Assembly (NCBI RefSeq): GCF_017592825.1
Contig: NZ_JAGFMD010000007.1
Coordinates: forward strand, 1-64,000
Length of the DNA stretch: 64,000 nt
Direction: 5' to 3'
Origin: Roseivirga sp. E12
GTDB taxonomy: Bacteria > Bacteroidota > Bacteroidia > Cytophagales > Cyclobacteriaceae
Below, piece by piece: positions 18,006-27,043 of this stretch (position 1 is the first letter of the stretch; every line of letters begins with the position of its first letter). The translations under genes and the position numbers were made by a program. Under the pieces are notes generated by a model. That model was not told the DNA's origin. It did not search any database and saw nothing but the letters and a program-made list of their open reading frames with translations.

Positions 18006-20366
18006 CTATTCATAGCGCAAACTCTTGACTGGGTTGGCATATACTGCTTTTAGTGAATGGTAACTCACGGTTAGAACTGTAATGAGTATAGAAGCAGCCC
18101 CAGCTATTAAAAATACAGAAGCGCCAATATTTACTCTATACTCGAAGGCATTCAGCCAGTCACTCATGAAAAAGTAAGCCAAGGGCGAAGCAATTAGAAA
18201 CCCCAGGGCTACCAGACCTGCAAAACCTTTGGTCATAGTAAGGCACAAGTGGATTAAGCCGGCACCCAGAACTTTCCGTATGCCGATTTCTTTGATGCGC
18301 TGCTCTGCAGCAAAACTGGCAAGGCCGAAGAGGCCAAGTAATGAGATGAATATGGCAATGATTGAAAAGTAGTTGGCTAGCTGTCCAATCGTATTTTCAC
18401 TACGGTAGAGTTGATCGTAACTTTCATCCAAAAACCTATAGGTAAATGGATAGTTGGGATTCAAGGTTTTCACGATACCCTCTAAGTAAGAAATATTCTC
18501 AGCGGTTTGGCCACCAGATATTTTAACGAAAGCAAATTCGCTAGACTCGGGCCTTAGGCTTATCACGATAGGCTCAATGCCTGTATGTAAAGAGCTAAAA
18601 TGAAAATCTTTGACTATGCCAATCACTTTGCCTTGTCTTCCCCAAAAAGTCACTGGATGATTAAGAGGGTTTTCCACATTCATTTTGAGTGCCGTTTGCT
18701 CATTAATGATCACATGGGCGGTATCACTTTGTAAGTTTGGATCGAAAGACCTGCCTTCAATGATTTCCATATCTAGGGTTTCAATGAAATTGTGACCAAC
18801 CTGTAACACATTAAATAGTGTTTCCTGAGAGTCGGCCTTTCCTTCCCACCGATAGCCGCCAGATGTAGATGTGCTTATGGATATAGGCGCATTACTGGCA
18901 AGGCTAGAATTTGAAAAATTTGGGTTGTCTTTTATTTGTGACAATAGAATTTCTTGCTTGTCAGGATTTCTCAACTCCCCTTCAAGTGGAATGTAGATTA
19001 TATTTTCAGTCTTGTACCCAAGGTTTTTGCTTTTGATAAAGCTCATTTGCTGATGGATTACCAATGTCGCAATGATTAGAAAAGTCGAAACCAAAAACTG
19101 GAAGACCACCAGTCCTTTTCGAACTCCCTGAGACCAACCTGAAATTCTAAAAGTACCTTTTAAGACTTGAATAGGAGAGAAACCCGAAAGTAACAAAGAA
19201 GGATATAAGCCTGCCAAAAGGCCTACTGACAAGCCAATGCCTACTAACTGAGTCACTTGACTTCCATTCGTAAGTGAAAACTCAATGTTACGCCCTATCA
19301 ATTCATTTAGTGCTGGAAGGACTAATAGTATGAGCAGCATGGCGACCAATGACGAGATGAGCGCCATAAGTATTGACTCCCCCATGAACTGGAAAATCAG
19401 TAATCGTCTGGATGAACCGACAACTTTTTTTACACCTACCTCTTTCGCTCGCTTGGTAGAACGAGCAGTCGCAAGGTTCATGAAGTTGATACTAGCAATT
19501 ATCAGGATGAAGAAGGCCACTGCCATGAATAGGCGCACATAAACGATTCTGCCACCAGACTGAATGCCATCTTCATAGTTGGAGTACAAGTATGTCTCTC
19601 CATAATTTTGTAAAAACAAGTCAATGTTTGACCCCTCACTGTTCTCTCTTATAAATGATTTAACCTTCTTGTTAAAGTCAGTTACAGACACGTTAGGTTG
19701 AAGTTTTATGAGCCCTCTTACTCCATTGTTACCCCAATCTTCTAACCATGTATTGGTTTTGGCCCAAGGGTCATACGGCATCACAAAATCAAACTGTAAG
19801 CTTGAGTTATTCGGAACGTTTTCAAAAACGCCACCAATGCTATGCTCTCCCCAACCGTTAATTGTAACCACTTGACCCAAGGCAGTTTCAGTGCCGAAAA
19901 GGCGCTCTTTGAGTGATTGAGAAATATAAACCTTGTCCGGTTGACTTAACGAATTCTCCTTTTCACCTTCAATGAAGTCTACATCAAAAATTTGGAAAAA
20001 GTCCGAGCTAGCAATACGTCCTTTTTCTTTAAAGCTTTGGTCTGCAAGAATAAATAGTCGCTCTTGTTCCCATGTGAACTGAGCCATATAGTCAACTTCA
20101 GGCATTTGAGCCTTTATGGCATCCTTTAATGGTCCAGGGTTGGCCGTTGTAGTGAAAACCGTATTACCATAGTGTTGATTTTCGAATACCTGGTAAATGC
20201 TACCGATGTCTTGATGAAATTTGTTCATCGACTTTTCGCCCTGAACATAAAGTAAGAGTAGGGTGGCTGATGCAATTCCCACCGTTAGACCTAATACGTT
20301 TAAAAGCGCATAGCCACGCTCTTTCCAAAAGACTCGGAGTGCTGTTTTGAGGATATTTTTGACCAT
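18006..20366 (-). CDS. FtsX-like ABC permease, without N-terminal prefix domain
   Basis: This 786-residue permease is the closest relative of its upstream neighbour at 20444. Both start their core with MVKN-x-x-KTALR-x-FWKERGY and share blocks such as STSGGY-x-WEGK, VIGIVKDFHFSSLH and FAAEQRIKEIG-x-RKVLGA. Unlike the neighbour it lacks the ~75-residue prefix domain and begins directly at the core. It is the third and last permease of the operon led by the PadR gene at 25708, 77 bases after the preceding gene. A 14-bp inverted repeat encloses its start codon. The pair looks like a tandem duplication. Substrate unknown. Confidence 0.92.
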   Translation of the reverse strand: MVKNILKTALRVFWKERGYALLNVLGLTVGIASATLLLLYVQGEKSMNKFHQDIGSIYQVFENQHYGNTVFTTTANPGPLKDAIKAQMPEVDYMAQFTWEQERLFILADQSFKEKGRIASSDFFQIFDVDFIEGEKENSLSQPDKVYISQSLKERLFGTETALGQVVTINGWGEHSIGGVFENVPNNSSLQFDFVMPYDPWAKTNTWLEDWGNNGVRGLIKLQPNVSVTDFNKKVKSFIRENSEGSNIDLFLQNYGETYLYSNYEDGIQSGGRIVYVRLFMAVAFFILIIASINFMNLATARSTKRAKEVGVKKVVGSSRRLLIFQFMGESILMALISSLVAMLLILLVLPALNELIGRNIEFSLTNGSQVTQLVGIGLSVGLLAGLYPSLLLSGFSPIQVLKGTFRISGWSQGVRKGLVVFQFLVSTFLIIATLVIHQQMSFIKSKNLGYKTENIIYIPLEGELRNPDKQEILLSQIKDNPNFSNSSLASNAPISISTSTSGGYRWEGKADSQETLFNVLQVGHNFIETLDMEIIEGRSFDPNLQSDTAHVIINEQTALKMNVENPLNHPVTFWGRQGKVIGIVKDFHFSSLHTGIEPIVISLRPESSEFAFVKISGGQTAENISYLEGIVKTLNPNYPFTYRFLDESYDQLYRSENTIGQLANYFSIIAIFISLLGLFGLASFAAEQRIKEIGIRKVLGAGLIHLCLTMTKGFAGLVALGFLIASPLAYFFMSDWLNAFEYRVNIGASVFLIAGAASILITVLTVSYHSLKAVYANPVKSLRYE

Positions 20367-20418
20367 TGGGCTTTGATTTGAGTTTCGAGGTTACCCCCAA
20401 GACGAGCCCAATGGTCAA
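20359..20418 (-). promoter_or_regulatory. 14-bp inverted repeat enclosing the start codon of the last permease
   Basis: TTGACCATTGGGCT (20359-20372) has its exact reverse complement at 20405-20418, with 32 bases between. In the - strand mRNA the second arm contains the start codon (CCAATGGTCAA). A stem would hide the start site and could lower or control translation. It might instead be a trace of duplicated start-region sequence. Confidence 0.5.
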
Positions 20419-20443
20419 TCATTACAATAAGATCTATTTACTC

Positions 20444-23026
20444 TCATTCATAGCGCAAGCTCTTCACCGGGTTGGCATAAGCAGCTTTCAGTGCATGATA
20501 ACTCACCGTGAGAATGGTAATCAGTAATGAAATACTGGCCGCTAGGATAAAAACCGAGACCCCTATTTGTGTTCTATATTCGAAGGATTCGAGCCAGTTA
20601 TTCATGAATGTATAGCCCAGGGGAGCTGCCAGTACAAAACCTATCCCGACTAAGAAAAGAAAGCCCTTTGACATCAGAAGGATCAGGTTAAAAATATTGG
20701 CTCCTAGAACCTTTCTTACCCCTATCTCCTTTATGCGCTGCTCAGCAGCGAAACTTGATAGGCCAAATAGACCGAGCAAGGATATGAAAACTGCTATGCC
20801 TGAAAAATAATCAGTCAAAATGCTTATGGTGGATTCGCTTTGGTAAAGCTGTTCATAGCTTTCGTCTACAAAACTGTAGTCAAAAGGATAATTCGGGTTG
20901 AGTTCAGTAACTAAACCCTCTAGGTACTCTAGACTCTCTGGAATGTTCTGACCAGTGATTCTCAAGGTCAGTGTAGAAGTAAAATTTGGACGATAGGAGA
21001 TCAACATGGGTTCGATACTCTCATGTAGTGAGCTAAAGTGAAAGTCTTTGACGATGCCTATTACACGGCCGGTTCTGTTCCAAAAAGTAACCGGCACTGA
21101 AAACGGGTCTTCCAAGTTCATGATTTTGGCGGTCTGTTCATTGATGATCAGATTCATAGTGTCGGTGGCGAGGTTCTTATCAAAACCTCTTCCCTCAATA
21201 ATTTCCATTCCATAGGTATCAGTGAAGTCAGCGTCCGATCTGATGATGTAAAAGTTGTTATCATGGTCACCTTCTTTTCCTTCCCAGGAATAACCGCCTG
21301 AAGTAGAACTCTCAATACCAATGGGCGTGCCTGACGAAAAGGAGGCATGTGTAAAATTTGGGTTGGATAGAATAGAGGTTTTTAATTGCTCGCGTATTGA
21401 TTCGTTTTGGAGAACGCCCTCCACTGGTAAGGTTACAAGGTGCTCCTTCTCATAGCCGAGGTTCTTACCCTTTATGTAATCCATTTGGCTACGAATAATA
21501 AGCGTAGAAATGATTAGTACAGTAGAGATGGTAAACTGAAAAACCACCAAACCCTTCCGCATACCATTAGACCATCCTGAACTCTTAAATGATCCCTTTA
21601 AAACACTCAAGGCTTTAAAGCCAGATAGAACAAACGAAGGGTAAATGCCAGCTAAAATGCCTACCCCGAGACCAAGGGATACCAGCAAAAGAGATTGATC
21701 CCATTGGATAAGCGAAAAAGTCATTTCCTTTCCTACCAAATGATTAAGGGGTTGGATGACAATGGATATCAAGAATCCAGCTAAGAGGGTCGATATCAGA
21801 GCCAATAGTACCGACTCTAACATAAATTGAAACTGCAATTGACTTCTAGTAGAGCCTACCACCTTCTTAACACCGACTTCTTTGGCACGCTTGGTTGACC
21901 TTGCCGTAGAGAGATTCATGAAGTTGATTACGGCTATTAGTAGAATGAAAAAGGCGACTGCCGTAAAGAGCTTGACGTATGTAATTCTTCCACCGACAAT
22001 GACTCCATTTTCATATTTGTTGTATAAATAGCGGTCTTTAAAAGGCTGAACAAAAATTCTTATTATAGATTCCTCATCGGGCATTTTGCCATCTACATAA
22101 CCCTCTATCTTGGCATTAAAATCATGCATATCTACACCGGGCATGAGCTTCGCAAGGCCCCTGATGCCATTATTACCCCATTCCTCTACCCAATTATTTC
22201 TCACACGCCATGGTTCGTATGGCATAATAAAATCAAAATCAATGGTGGTTTCGCTAGGTACATCTTCGAAAACGCCTCCAACCTGATATTGTCCCCAGCC
22301 GTCAATCTCTATTGTCTGTGATAGTGCTGCTTGATTCCCAAATATTCGCTCCTTAAAACTTTTTGAAATGTAGACTTTGGTGGGGTCTGTTAGTGAATTC
22401 TCCTTTTGACCCTCTAGGAAATCAACATCAAAAATGTGGAAGAAATCTTCGCTGGCCCATCGACCTGTCTCCTTATAACCTTGACCATTTAATACGAAAA
22501 GCATTTCTTCTGGCCATGTAAATGCTGCCATGTATTCTACTTCTGGCATGTCACCCTTGAATGCGGTAACCAAAGGGCCAGGGTTGGATTCGTAGGAGTA
22601 AATTGCTCCTGGATACGTCTGATGTTCCATGACTTGATAAATATTATCAATGTCTTTATGGAATTGATTGACAGACTTTTCGGACTGCACATATAGGAGT
22701 AGAAGCATACTGGCGGCAATGCCTACAGTGAGCCCCATTATATTCATGACTGAATAACCACGCTCTTTCCAAAAGATCCGCAATGCTGTTTTAAATATGT
22801 TTTTGACCATAGCTGTATAGATTGTTTGTCTAGTGTTGAGGTGCTTTCGTAGTAGCGAAAGTCGAAAGAGCAGTATGACATCAACCAAAAATTTGGCCTC
22901 GGCATAGCGCTTTCCTTTCCTCAAAAAATTTGATTCATAGTATTCATCCAGATCTCCAAGAATGTCTTCTTGAAAGTCAGGATGACAGTATCCTCTGAAT
23001 AGCCAAAGGGCAAATCGTTTTAACAT
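20444..23026 (-). CDS. FtsX-like ABC permease with N-terminal prefix domain
   Basis: The 860 residues begin with a cytoplasmic prefix, MLKRFALWLFRGYCHPDFQE followed by DILGDLDEYYE, the 'permease prefix domain' found in PadR-linked Bacteroidota permeases. The core starts at MVKNIFKTALRIFWKERGY near residue 73 and has two periplasmic MacB-type domains, each followed by FtsX membrane blocks. The end is NPVKSLRYE. It is the middle gene of the 25708-18006 operon, 42 bases after the preceding permease. It has no ATP-binding domain of its own. The prefix may bind an ATPase or regulator encoded elsewhere; that is inference. Confidence 0.92.
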   Translation of the reverse strand: MLKRFALWLFRGYCHPDFQEDILGDLDEYYESNFLRKGKRYAEAKFLVDVILLFRLSLLRKHLNTRQTIYTAMVKNIFKTALRIFWKERGYSVMNIMGLTVGIAASMLLLLYVQSEKSVNQFHKDIDNIYQVMEHQTYPGAIYSYESNPGPLVTAFKGDMPEVEYMAAFTWPEEMLFVLNGQGYKETGRWASEDFFHIFDVDFLEGQKENSLTDPTKVYISKSFKERIFGNQAALSQTIEIDGWGQYQVGGVFEDVPSETTIDFDFIMPYEPWRVRNNWVEEWGNNGIRGLAKLMPGVDMHDFNAKIEGYVDGKMPDEESIIRIFVQPFKDRYLYNKYENGVIVGGRITYVKLFTAVAFFILLIAVINFMNLSTARSTKRAKEVGVKKVVGSTRSQLQFQFMLESVLLALISTLLAGFLISIVIQPLNHLVGKEMTFSLIQWDQSLLLVSLGLGVGILAGIYPSFVLSGFKALSVLKGSFKSSGWSNGMRKGLVVFQFTISTVLIISTLIIRSQMDYIKGKNLGYEKEHLVTLPVEGVLQNESIREQLKTSILSNPNFTHASFSSGTPIGIESSTSGGYSWEGKEGDHDNNFYIIRSDADFTDTYGMEIIEGRGFDKNLATDTMNLIINEQTAKIMNLEDPFSVPVTFWNRTGRVIGIVKDFHFSSLHESIEPMLISYRPNFTSTLTLRITGQNIPESLEYLEGLVTELNPNYPFDYSFVDESYEQLYQSESTISILTDYFSGIAVFISLLGLFGLSSFAAEQRIKEIGVRKVLGANIFNLILLMSKGFLFLVGIGFVLAAPLGYTFMNNWLESFEYRTQIGVSVFILAASISLLITILTVSYHALKAAYANPVKSLRYE

Positions 23027-23068
23027 GGTGTTGTTAGAGACGAAGTGGGATGCTTTTTATAACGGGGA

Positions 23069-25714
23069 TTACTCATACCTCAAATTGTCTATAGGGTTTT
23101 TCTTAGCGGCTTTGAATGACTGAAAGCCTACCGTTAGCATAGCCACTATTAATACAATGGATACACCTATAAAAAAGAACATGGGGTTCAGAGTTATTGC
23201 TTCAGGATAGTCTATCAGCCAATCATTTAGATACCACCAAACGATTGGTATGGCGATTACCGAGGAGATTAGGATTAGGCCGGTAAAATTGCTGAACAGC
23301 AACCTAAGTAGTGTCTGAGTAGAGGCACCAAGCACTTTACGAATCCCGATTTCTTTTTTTCGTTGCTCTGTAATAAAGGCAGCTAGGCCAAATAAGCCTA
23401 AGCAGGCAATGATAATGGCAAGGGCAGCAAAAATTGCGAAGATGGTCTTATCTCTATTCTGATCACGGAACGAGGACTCAAATATCTGATCCAGGAATGA
23501 ATACTCGAAAGGCCGTCCCTCAGCAAATTTATTCCAGATGTTCTCCACACTGCTAATCACCTCACCAGCAGCTTCTTTGTTAAACTTCACATTTACGGCA
23601 CCTGTGCTTCTTTCTAATAATAGTGCATGAGGTTGAATAGATTCTGTCATGGATTTAAATTGAAAATCTCTCATGACTCCGATAATCGTAAAGGTCTGTG
23701 CTGTATTGCCAGCTATACCCGCCAGTGTCTTCACTTTTTTGCCGATTGGGTCTTCTGAATACCCAAATCTTCTCAAGGCAGTCTCGTTGACGACTAATGC
23801 AGTGCTGTCACTTGCGAATTCTTCAGAGAAGAAGCGCCCCTGAACTAATTCAATATCAAATGTTTCGATATAGTCATAGTCCACAGACCAATGTTGAATA
23901 GCCACACCATCTTCAGGTGATGTTGCGTCTTCTCTTAAAAGAGGAGTGTCGCTATTAATATTTGTGCCTGGTATGTAGCCACTGATAGAGACGCTTTCAA
24001 TAATGGCCTCCTTCTCCAATTCATTCTTAAAGACTTCTATCTGATTGCCCAATAATTGGGTTTCGTTAATGATAAGAATTTGGTCCTTGTTGAACCCTAG
24101 TTTTTTTGATTGCAGATAGTCGAGTTGACTGTAGATGACGATTGAAGCAATGATCAGAAAAATGGAAGTTGCGAACTGGATCACAACTAGAATATTCCTC
24201 ATCCAAGTAGATCCTTTACCACTCGTTAGCTCCCCTTTGATTACTTTGATTGGTCTGAAGCTAGAAAGGATAAATGCCGGGTAAATGCCTGCTAGAATTC
24301 CTATAATAACGGTACCTATCAAGAGGGAGAGCCACAAACCATTGGTTCCAAAAATTGGGTCGACTATAGACTTGCCTGTCAACTGGTTAAACCCGGGTAG
24401 AATCAGATAAACCATACCCACAGCTAATATCAATGCTAAACCCGCGTTGATGATTGACTCCGTTAAGAACTGGCTGATAAGCTGTTTGCGAAGTGAACCG
24501 AGTACTTTTCTTACGCCCACCTCTTTGGCTCGAACAGAAGCTCGAGCGGTAGACATATTCATAAAGTTTATGCAGGCGATCAATAGTATGAAAAGCCCAA
24601 TAATACTGAACATGTAAACCTGACTGATGGTCCCTGTTTCGCCCAATTCAAAGTCGAGTTTTGAGTGCAGGTGTATGCTTTCCAAGGGCTGTAAATAATA
24701 GTTGATTGACAGACCACCACTTGCCACGGCATCCTTATAACTCACGTTCATAAGTCGCTTTACTTGAGGACCAATATGTCTTTCAATAAACTCTGGGAGT
24801 TTTGCTTCCATGGATTCCTTTGTATGCCCTTCAGCCAGCTTTAAGTAAGTAATGAAGTTGTTGCTGAGCCAGATGTTTTGTGAGGCACTTCGATCATTCA
24901 GGGTTGTTATGAACATGTCATAATCGAAGTGCGTGTTTTCAGGAATGTCCTTAATGACTCCTGTTACTTTAAGGTCGAATTGTTCATTATACTTGATGAT
25001 TTGGCCGATTGGATCTTTTTCTCCAAAAAGTTTCTTGGCAGTACTTTCTTCAAGAACAGTCGTGTTGGGCTCATCTAGAAGGTGTTCTTTATCTCCTCGA
25101 AGCAATTGGAAATCAAAAACATCAAAAAATGATTGATCGGCATAAGTAACTCCACTTTGTCTAAAAAATTTAGAATCCACCTCGACTAGGTTGGTTGAAT
25201 TATTATGTGTTCTAGCCGCAAACTCAATTTCAGGGAAGTCTTCTTTGAGTGCTTTTGCCATTGGGTCTGGAGCCGCTGGAATATTAAAGAGGTTGTCAGC
25301 ATATTTGATATGCGTTGCTATCCTATAAATTCTTTCGGAGTCATTGATGTGTTTGTCAAAGCTGAGTTCATTTTGAACGTATATAGCAATGAATACACAG
25401 ACCGTCATACTGATAGCCAAGCCTGCTAGGTTGAGCAATGAATAGAATTTATGACGCATCATGCTCCTATACGCCATTTTTAAATTGTTTTTGACCATGG
25501 TTGTATAAATTATATTTTGAGTAAGTAAGTTGTCTTTGAGTAGTGAGAGCCTGAATAGGAGGATCGCATCAACAAGGAATTTCCGATCGGCATATTTGGA
25601 ACCCTTTTCCTCCGAATTCCACTCGTAATATTCTTCGAGGTCTCCAAGAATGTCTTCCTGGAAATCAGGATGGCAGTAACTCTTAAAAATCCAAAGACCA
25701 AGTCTTTTTAGCAT
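23069..25714 (-). CDS. FtsX-like ABC permease with N-terminal prefix domain, first of PadR operon
   Basis: The 881-residue protein opens with the same prefix type as its neighbour (MLKRLGLWIFKSYCHPDFQE, then DILGDLEEYYE). The core from MVKNNLKMAYRSMMRHKFYSL has the usual two halves, each with a periplasmic domain and FtsX helices (AALAIIIACLGLFGLAAF near the end). Core sequence differs clearly from the two permeases downstream, so this is an older duplicate. Its start overlaps the PadR gene by 7 bases, which points to translational coupling and shared control by that repressor. The substrate may be a membrane-stressing compound, as for other PadR-linked transporters, but this is not shown. 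Confidence 0.92.
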   Translation of the reverse strand: MLKRLGLWIFKSYCHPDFQEDILGDLEEYYEWNSEEKGSKYADRKFLVDAILLFRLSLLKDNLLTQNIIYTTMVKNNLKMAYRSMMRHKFYSLLNLAGLAISMTVCVFIAIYVQNELSFDKHINDSERIYRIATHIKYADNLFNIPAAPDPMAKALKEDFPEIEFAARTHNNSTNLVEVDSKFFRQSGVTYADQSFFDVFDFQLLRGDKEHLLDEPNTTVLEESTAKKLFGEKDPIGQIIKYNEQFDLKVTGVIKDIPENTHFDYDMFITTLNDRSASQNIWLSNNFITYLKLAEGHTKESMEAKLPEFIERHIGPQVKRLMNVSYKDAVASGGLSINYYLQPLESIHLHSKLDFELGETGTISQVYMFSIIGLFILLIACINFMNMSTARASVRAKEVGVRKVLGSLRKQLISQFLTESIINAGLALILAVGMVYLILPGFNQLTGKSIVDPIFGTNGLWLSLLIGTVIIGILAGIYPAFILSSFRPIKVIKGELTSGKGSTWMRNILVVIQFATSIFLIIASIVIYSQLDYLQSKKLGFNKDQILIINETQLLGNQIEVFKNELEKEAIIESVSISGYIPGTNINSDTPLLREDATSPEDGVAIQHWSVDYDYIETFDIELVQGRFFSEEFASDSTALVVNETALRRFGYSEDPIGKKVKTLAGIAGNTAQTFTIIGVMRDFQFKSMTESIQPHALLLERSTGAVNVKFNKEAAGEVISSVENIWNKFAEGRPFEYSFLDQIFESSFRDQNRDKTIFAIFAALAIIIACLGLFGLAAFITEQRKKEIGIRKVLGASTQTLLRLLFSNFTGLILISSVIAIPIVWWYLNDWLIDYPEAITLNPMFFFIGVSIVLIVAMLTVGFQSFKAAKKNPIDNLRYE

Positions 25715-26046
25715 AGCTTGAAATCAAACGCTATATCCGGAATTTGATTCCAGAGTTCGAGACGCGTTTGAATGTTGTGGTCAAGCGCGTTTTTGCCGTG
25801 AGCAGTTATTTTGAAGTATCGCTTTCTTTTGCCACCACGAGCTTTGGTTGATTCACCTAATTCAGAGGTCAGAAACCCCTTGTCTTCCATGCGTCTAAGG
25901 GCAGATTGCAATGCCCCGACAGAAACTTTACGGTTATGGCGTTCTTCGATCTCTTCTTTAATGGCAACACCATAAGCCTCACCATAGAGTACTCCAACCG
26001 TAAGCAAGACGAGTTCTTCGAACTCTCCTAACTGATATTTTTTCAT
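25708..26046 (-). CDS. PadR-family transcriptional regulator
   Basis: The 112 residues begin MKKYQLGEFEELVLLTVGVL, followed by the PadR winged-helix block (VGALQSALRRMEDKGFLTSELGES). A basic wing follows (KARGGKRKRYFKITAHGKNAL). The C-terminal dimer helix is short, as in this subgroup. PadR proteins are mostly repressors that release DNA on ligand binding and often control a drug or lipid exporter beside them. It overlaps the first permease of its operon by 7 bases. Two copies of a 19-base motif lie in its promoter, one over the -7 box, which fits self-repression of the whole operon. Confidence 0.93.
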   Translation of the reverse strand: MKKYQLGEFEELVLLTVGVLYGEAYGVAIKEEIEERHNRKVSVGALQSALRRMEDKGFLTSELGESTKARGGKRKRYFKITAHGKNALDHNIQTRLELWNQIPDIAFDFKLC

Positions 26047-26060
26047 TACAAGTAGAATTT

Positions 26061-26121
26061 AATTCCTAAATGTAGTTTTTAAAAACAGAAAGTCAAATTA
26101 AAAATTCCTAAATGTAGTTTT
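26061..26121 (-). promoter_or_regulatory. Promoter and putative PadR operator (two direct repeats)
   Basis: The 19-base sequence AATTCCTAAATGTAGTTTT occurs at 26061-26079 and again at 26103-26121, spaced 42 bases, or four helix turns. On the - strand a Bacteroidota promoter can be read: TTTG (26094-26097), 19 bases, then TACATTTA (26067-26074), one mismatch from TAnnTTTG. The -7 box lies within the proximal repeat, so a bound repressor would block transcription. The core TAAATGTAG recurs at the second PadR gene. Confidence 0.65.
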
Positions 26122-26248
26122 AATTAGAAAATGAGGACATTCACTTATCTCATTATCCTGTGTTTTTGTACCATTGTGTAGAATAAGAACCACGTTCCCT
26201 AAGATTTATTAATTGAATATATTCCTTCAAGTTGGATATATTTATTGG

Positions 26249-26974
26249 ATGACAACATCTATAGACCATCCACCCAGAAGAAGTTTTTACTTAATGTCAA
26301 TTATATTGTTAATGGCTTTTATCAGTCCACTCTATGCTTTTCAAAGCTCAGTTGAAGAAAAGGGTACTAGTTATTTTGAAGGAAGACTTAAGGTTAATCA
26401 TTCGAATGGCGGTCGCCTTCATATGGTCTCAGAGATGTTGTTTCAAGGAGATCAGTTTAGGATAAAGTTTGTCAATCCTTTATTCGCTAATGAAAGAGGT
26501 TTTGAAATACCAGAAGTAGTGTTCAACACTAAGAGCCTAAAGCGTGCAAGAATTAACTTAGGGGGATCAACTGTTGAGTATTTAGCTCAGCAACCAGTTA
26601 CTGAAAACAATAAGTCGGATGTAGAAATTACAGACGAATGGAAAGATTTTTTAGGTTATAGGTGTAGAAAATACATTGTGACAAAGGAGAATGCCAATTT
26701 TGCCATCAAGGAAACCTTTGTTCTGTGGGTGACGGATGAGATAAAAATTAACAATCTCAGCTCCTTTTCACTTTTTTCTGGCTGGGAGACTTATCTCTCT
26801 TATGCCCATGAGTTAGATGATGGTTTGGTGTTAAGGAGAGAGCTATTGAACGAAAGAGGAAAAATTGAGGCATTGGTAGAGGTTACTGAAATAATACTAG
26901 CAGAAATTGATCCGATTGAATTTAAGATACCCACTGAGGCAGAGGGTTATCAAATCATAGGCAGTGGCGGTTAA
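26249..26974 (+). CDS. Secreted protein of unknown function (DUF4412-like)
   Basis: The chosen start is the ATG at 26249, which gives 241 residues with a basic n-region and hydrophobic signal core (FYLMSIILLMAFISPLYAFQ). A TTG at 26213 in the same frame would add 12 hydrophobic residues. The mature part is mostly beta-strand and includes WKDFLGYRCRKYIVTKEN and ETFVLWVTDEIKI. This fits periplasmic proteins that follow the 'substrate attribute converted to another' pattern of DUF4412 and GLPGLI families; membership is a weak guess. It runs opposite to the PadR gene and away from it. No operon partner. Role unknown. Confidence 0.65.
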   Translation: MTTSIDHPPRRSFYLMSIILLMAFISPLYAFQSSVEEKGTSYFEGRLKVNHSNGGRLHMVSEMLFQGDQFRIKFVNPLFANERGFEIPEVVFNTKSLKRARINLGGSTVEYLAQQPVTENNKSDVEITDEWKDFLGYRCRKYIVTKENANFAIKETFVLWVTDEIKINNLSSFSLFSGWETYLSYAHELDDGLVLRRELLNERGKIEALVEVTEIILAEIDPIEFKIPTEAEGYQIIGSGG

Positions 26975-26994
26975 GTCAATAGCCCATAACAGGA

Positions 26995-27026
26995 AATAAC
27001 CCACTCATAATATCGAAAGGGTTATT
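26995..27026. terminator. Hairpin between convergent genes
   Basis: AATAACCC (26995-27002) pairs with GGGTTATT (27019-27026) in the gap between the secreted protein gene and the opposite permease gene. T tracts are weak on both sides, so terminator strength is doubtful. Confidence 0.4.
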
Positions 27027-27043
27027 CCTTGGCCTGTCAATGA

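Noticed and set aside
24933-25429. Frames of 67 and 74 residues opposite the permease gene
   Set aside because: They overlap conserved permease coding sequence and lack features of their own.
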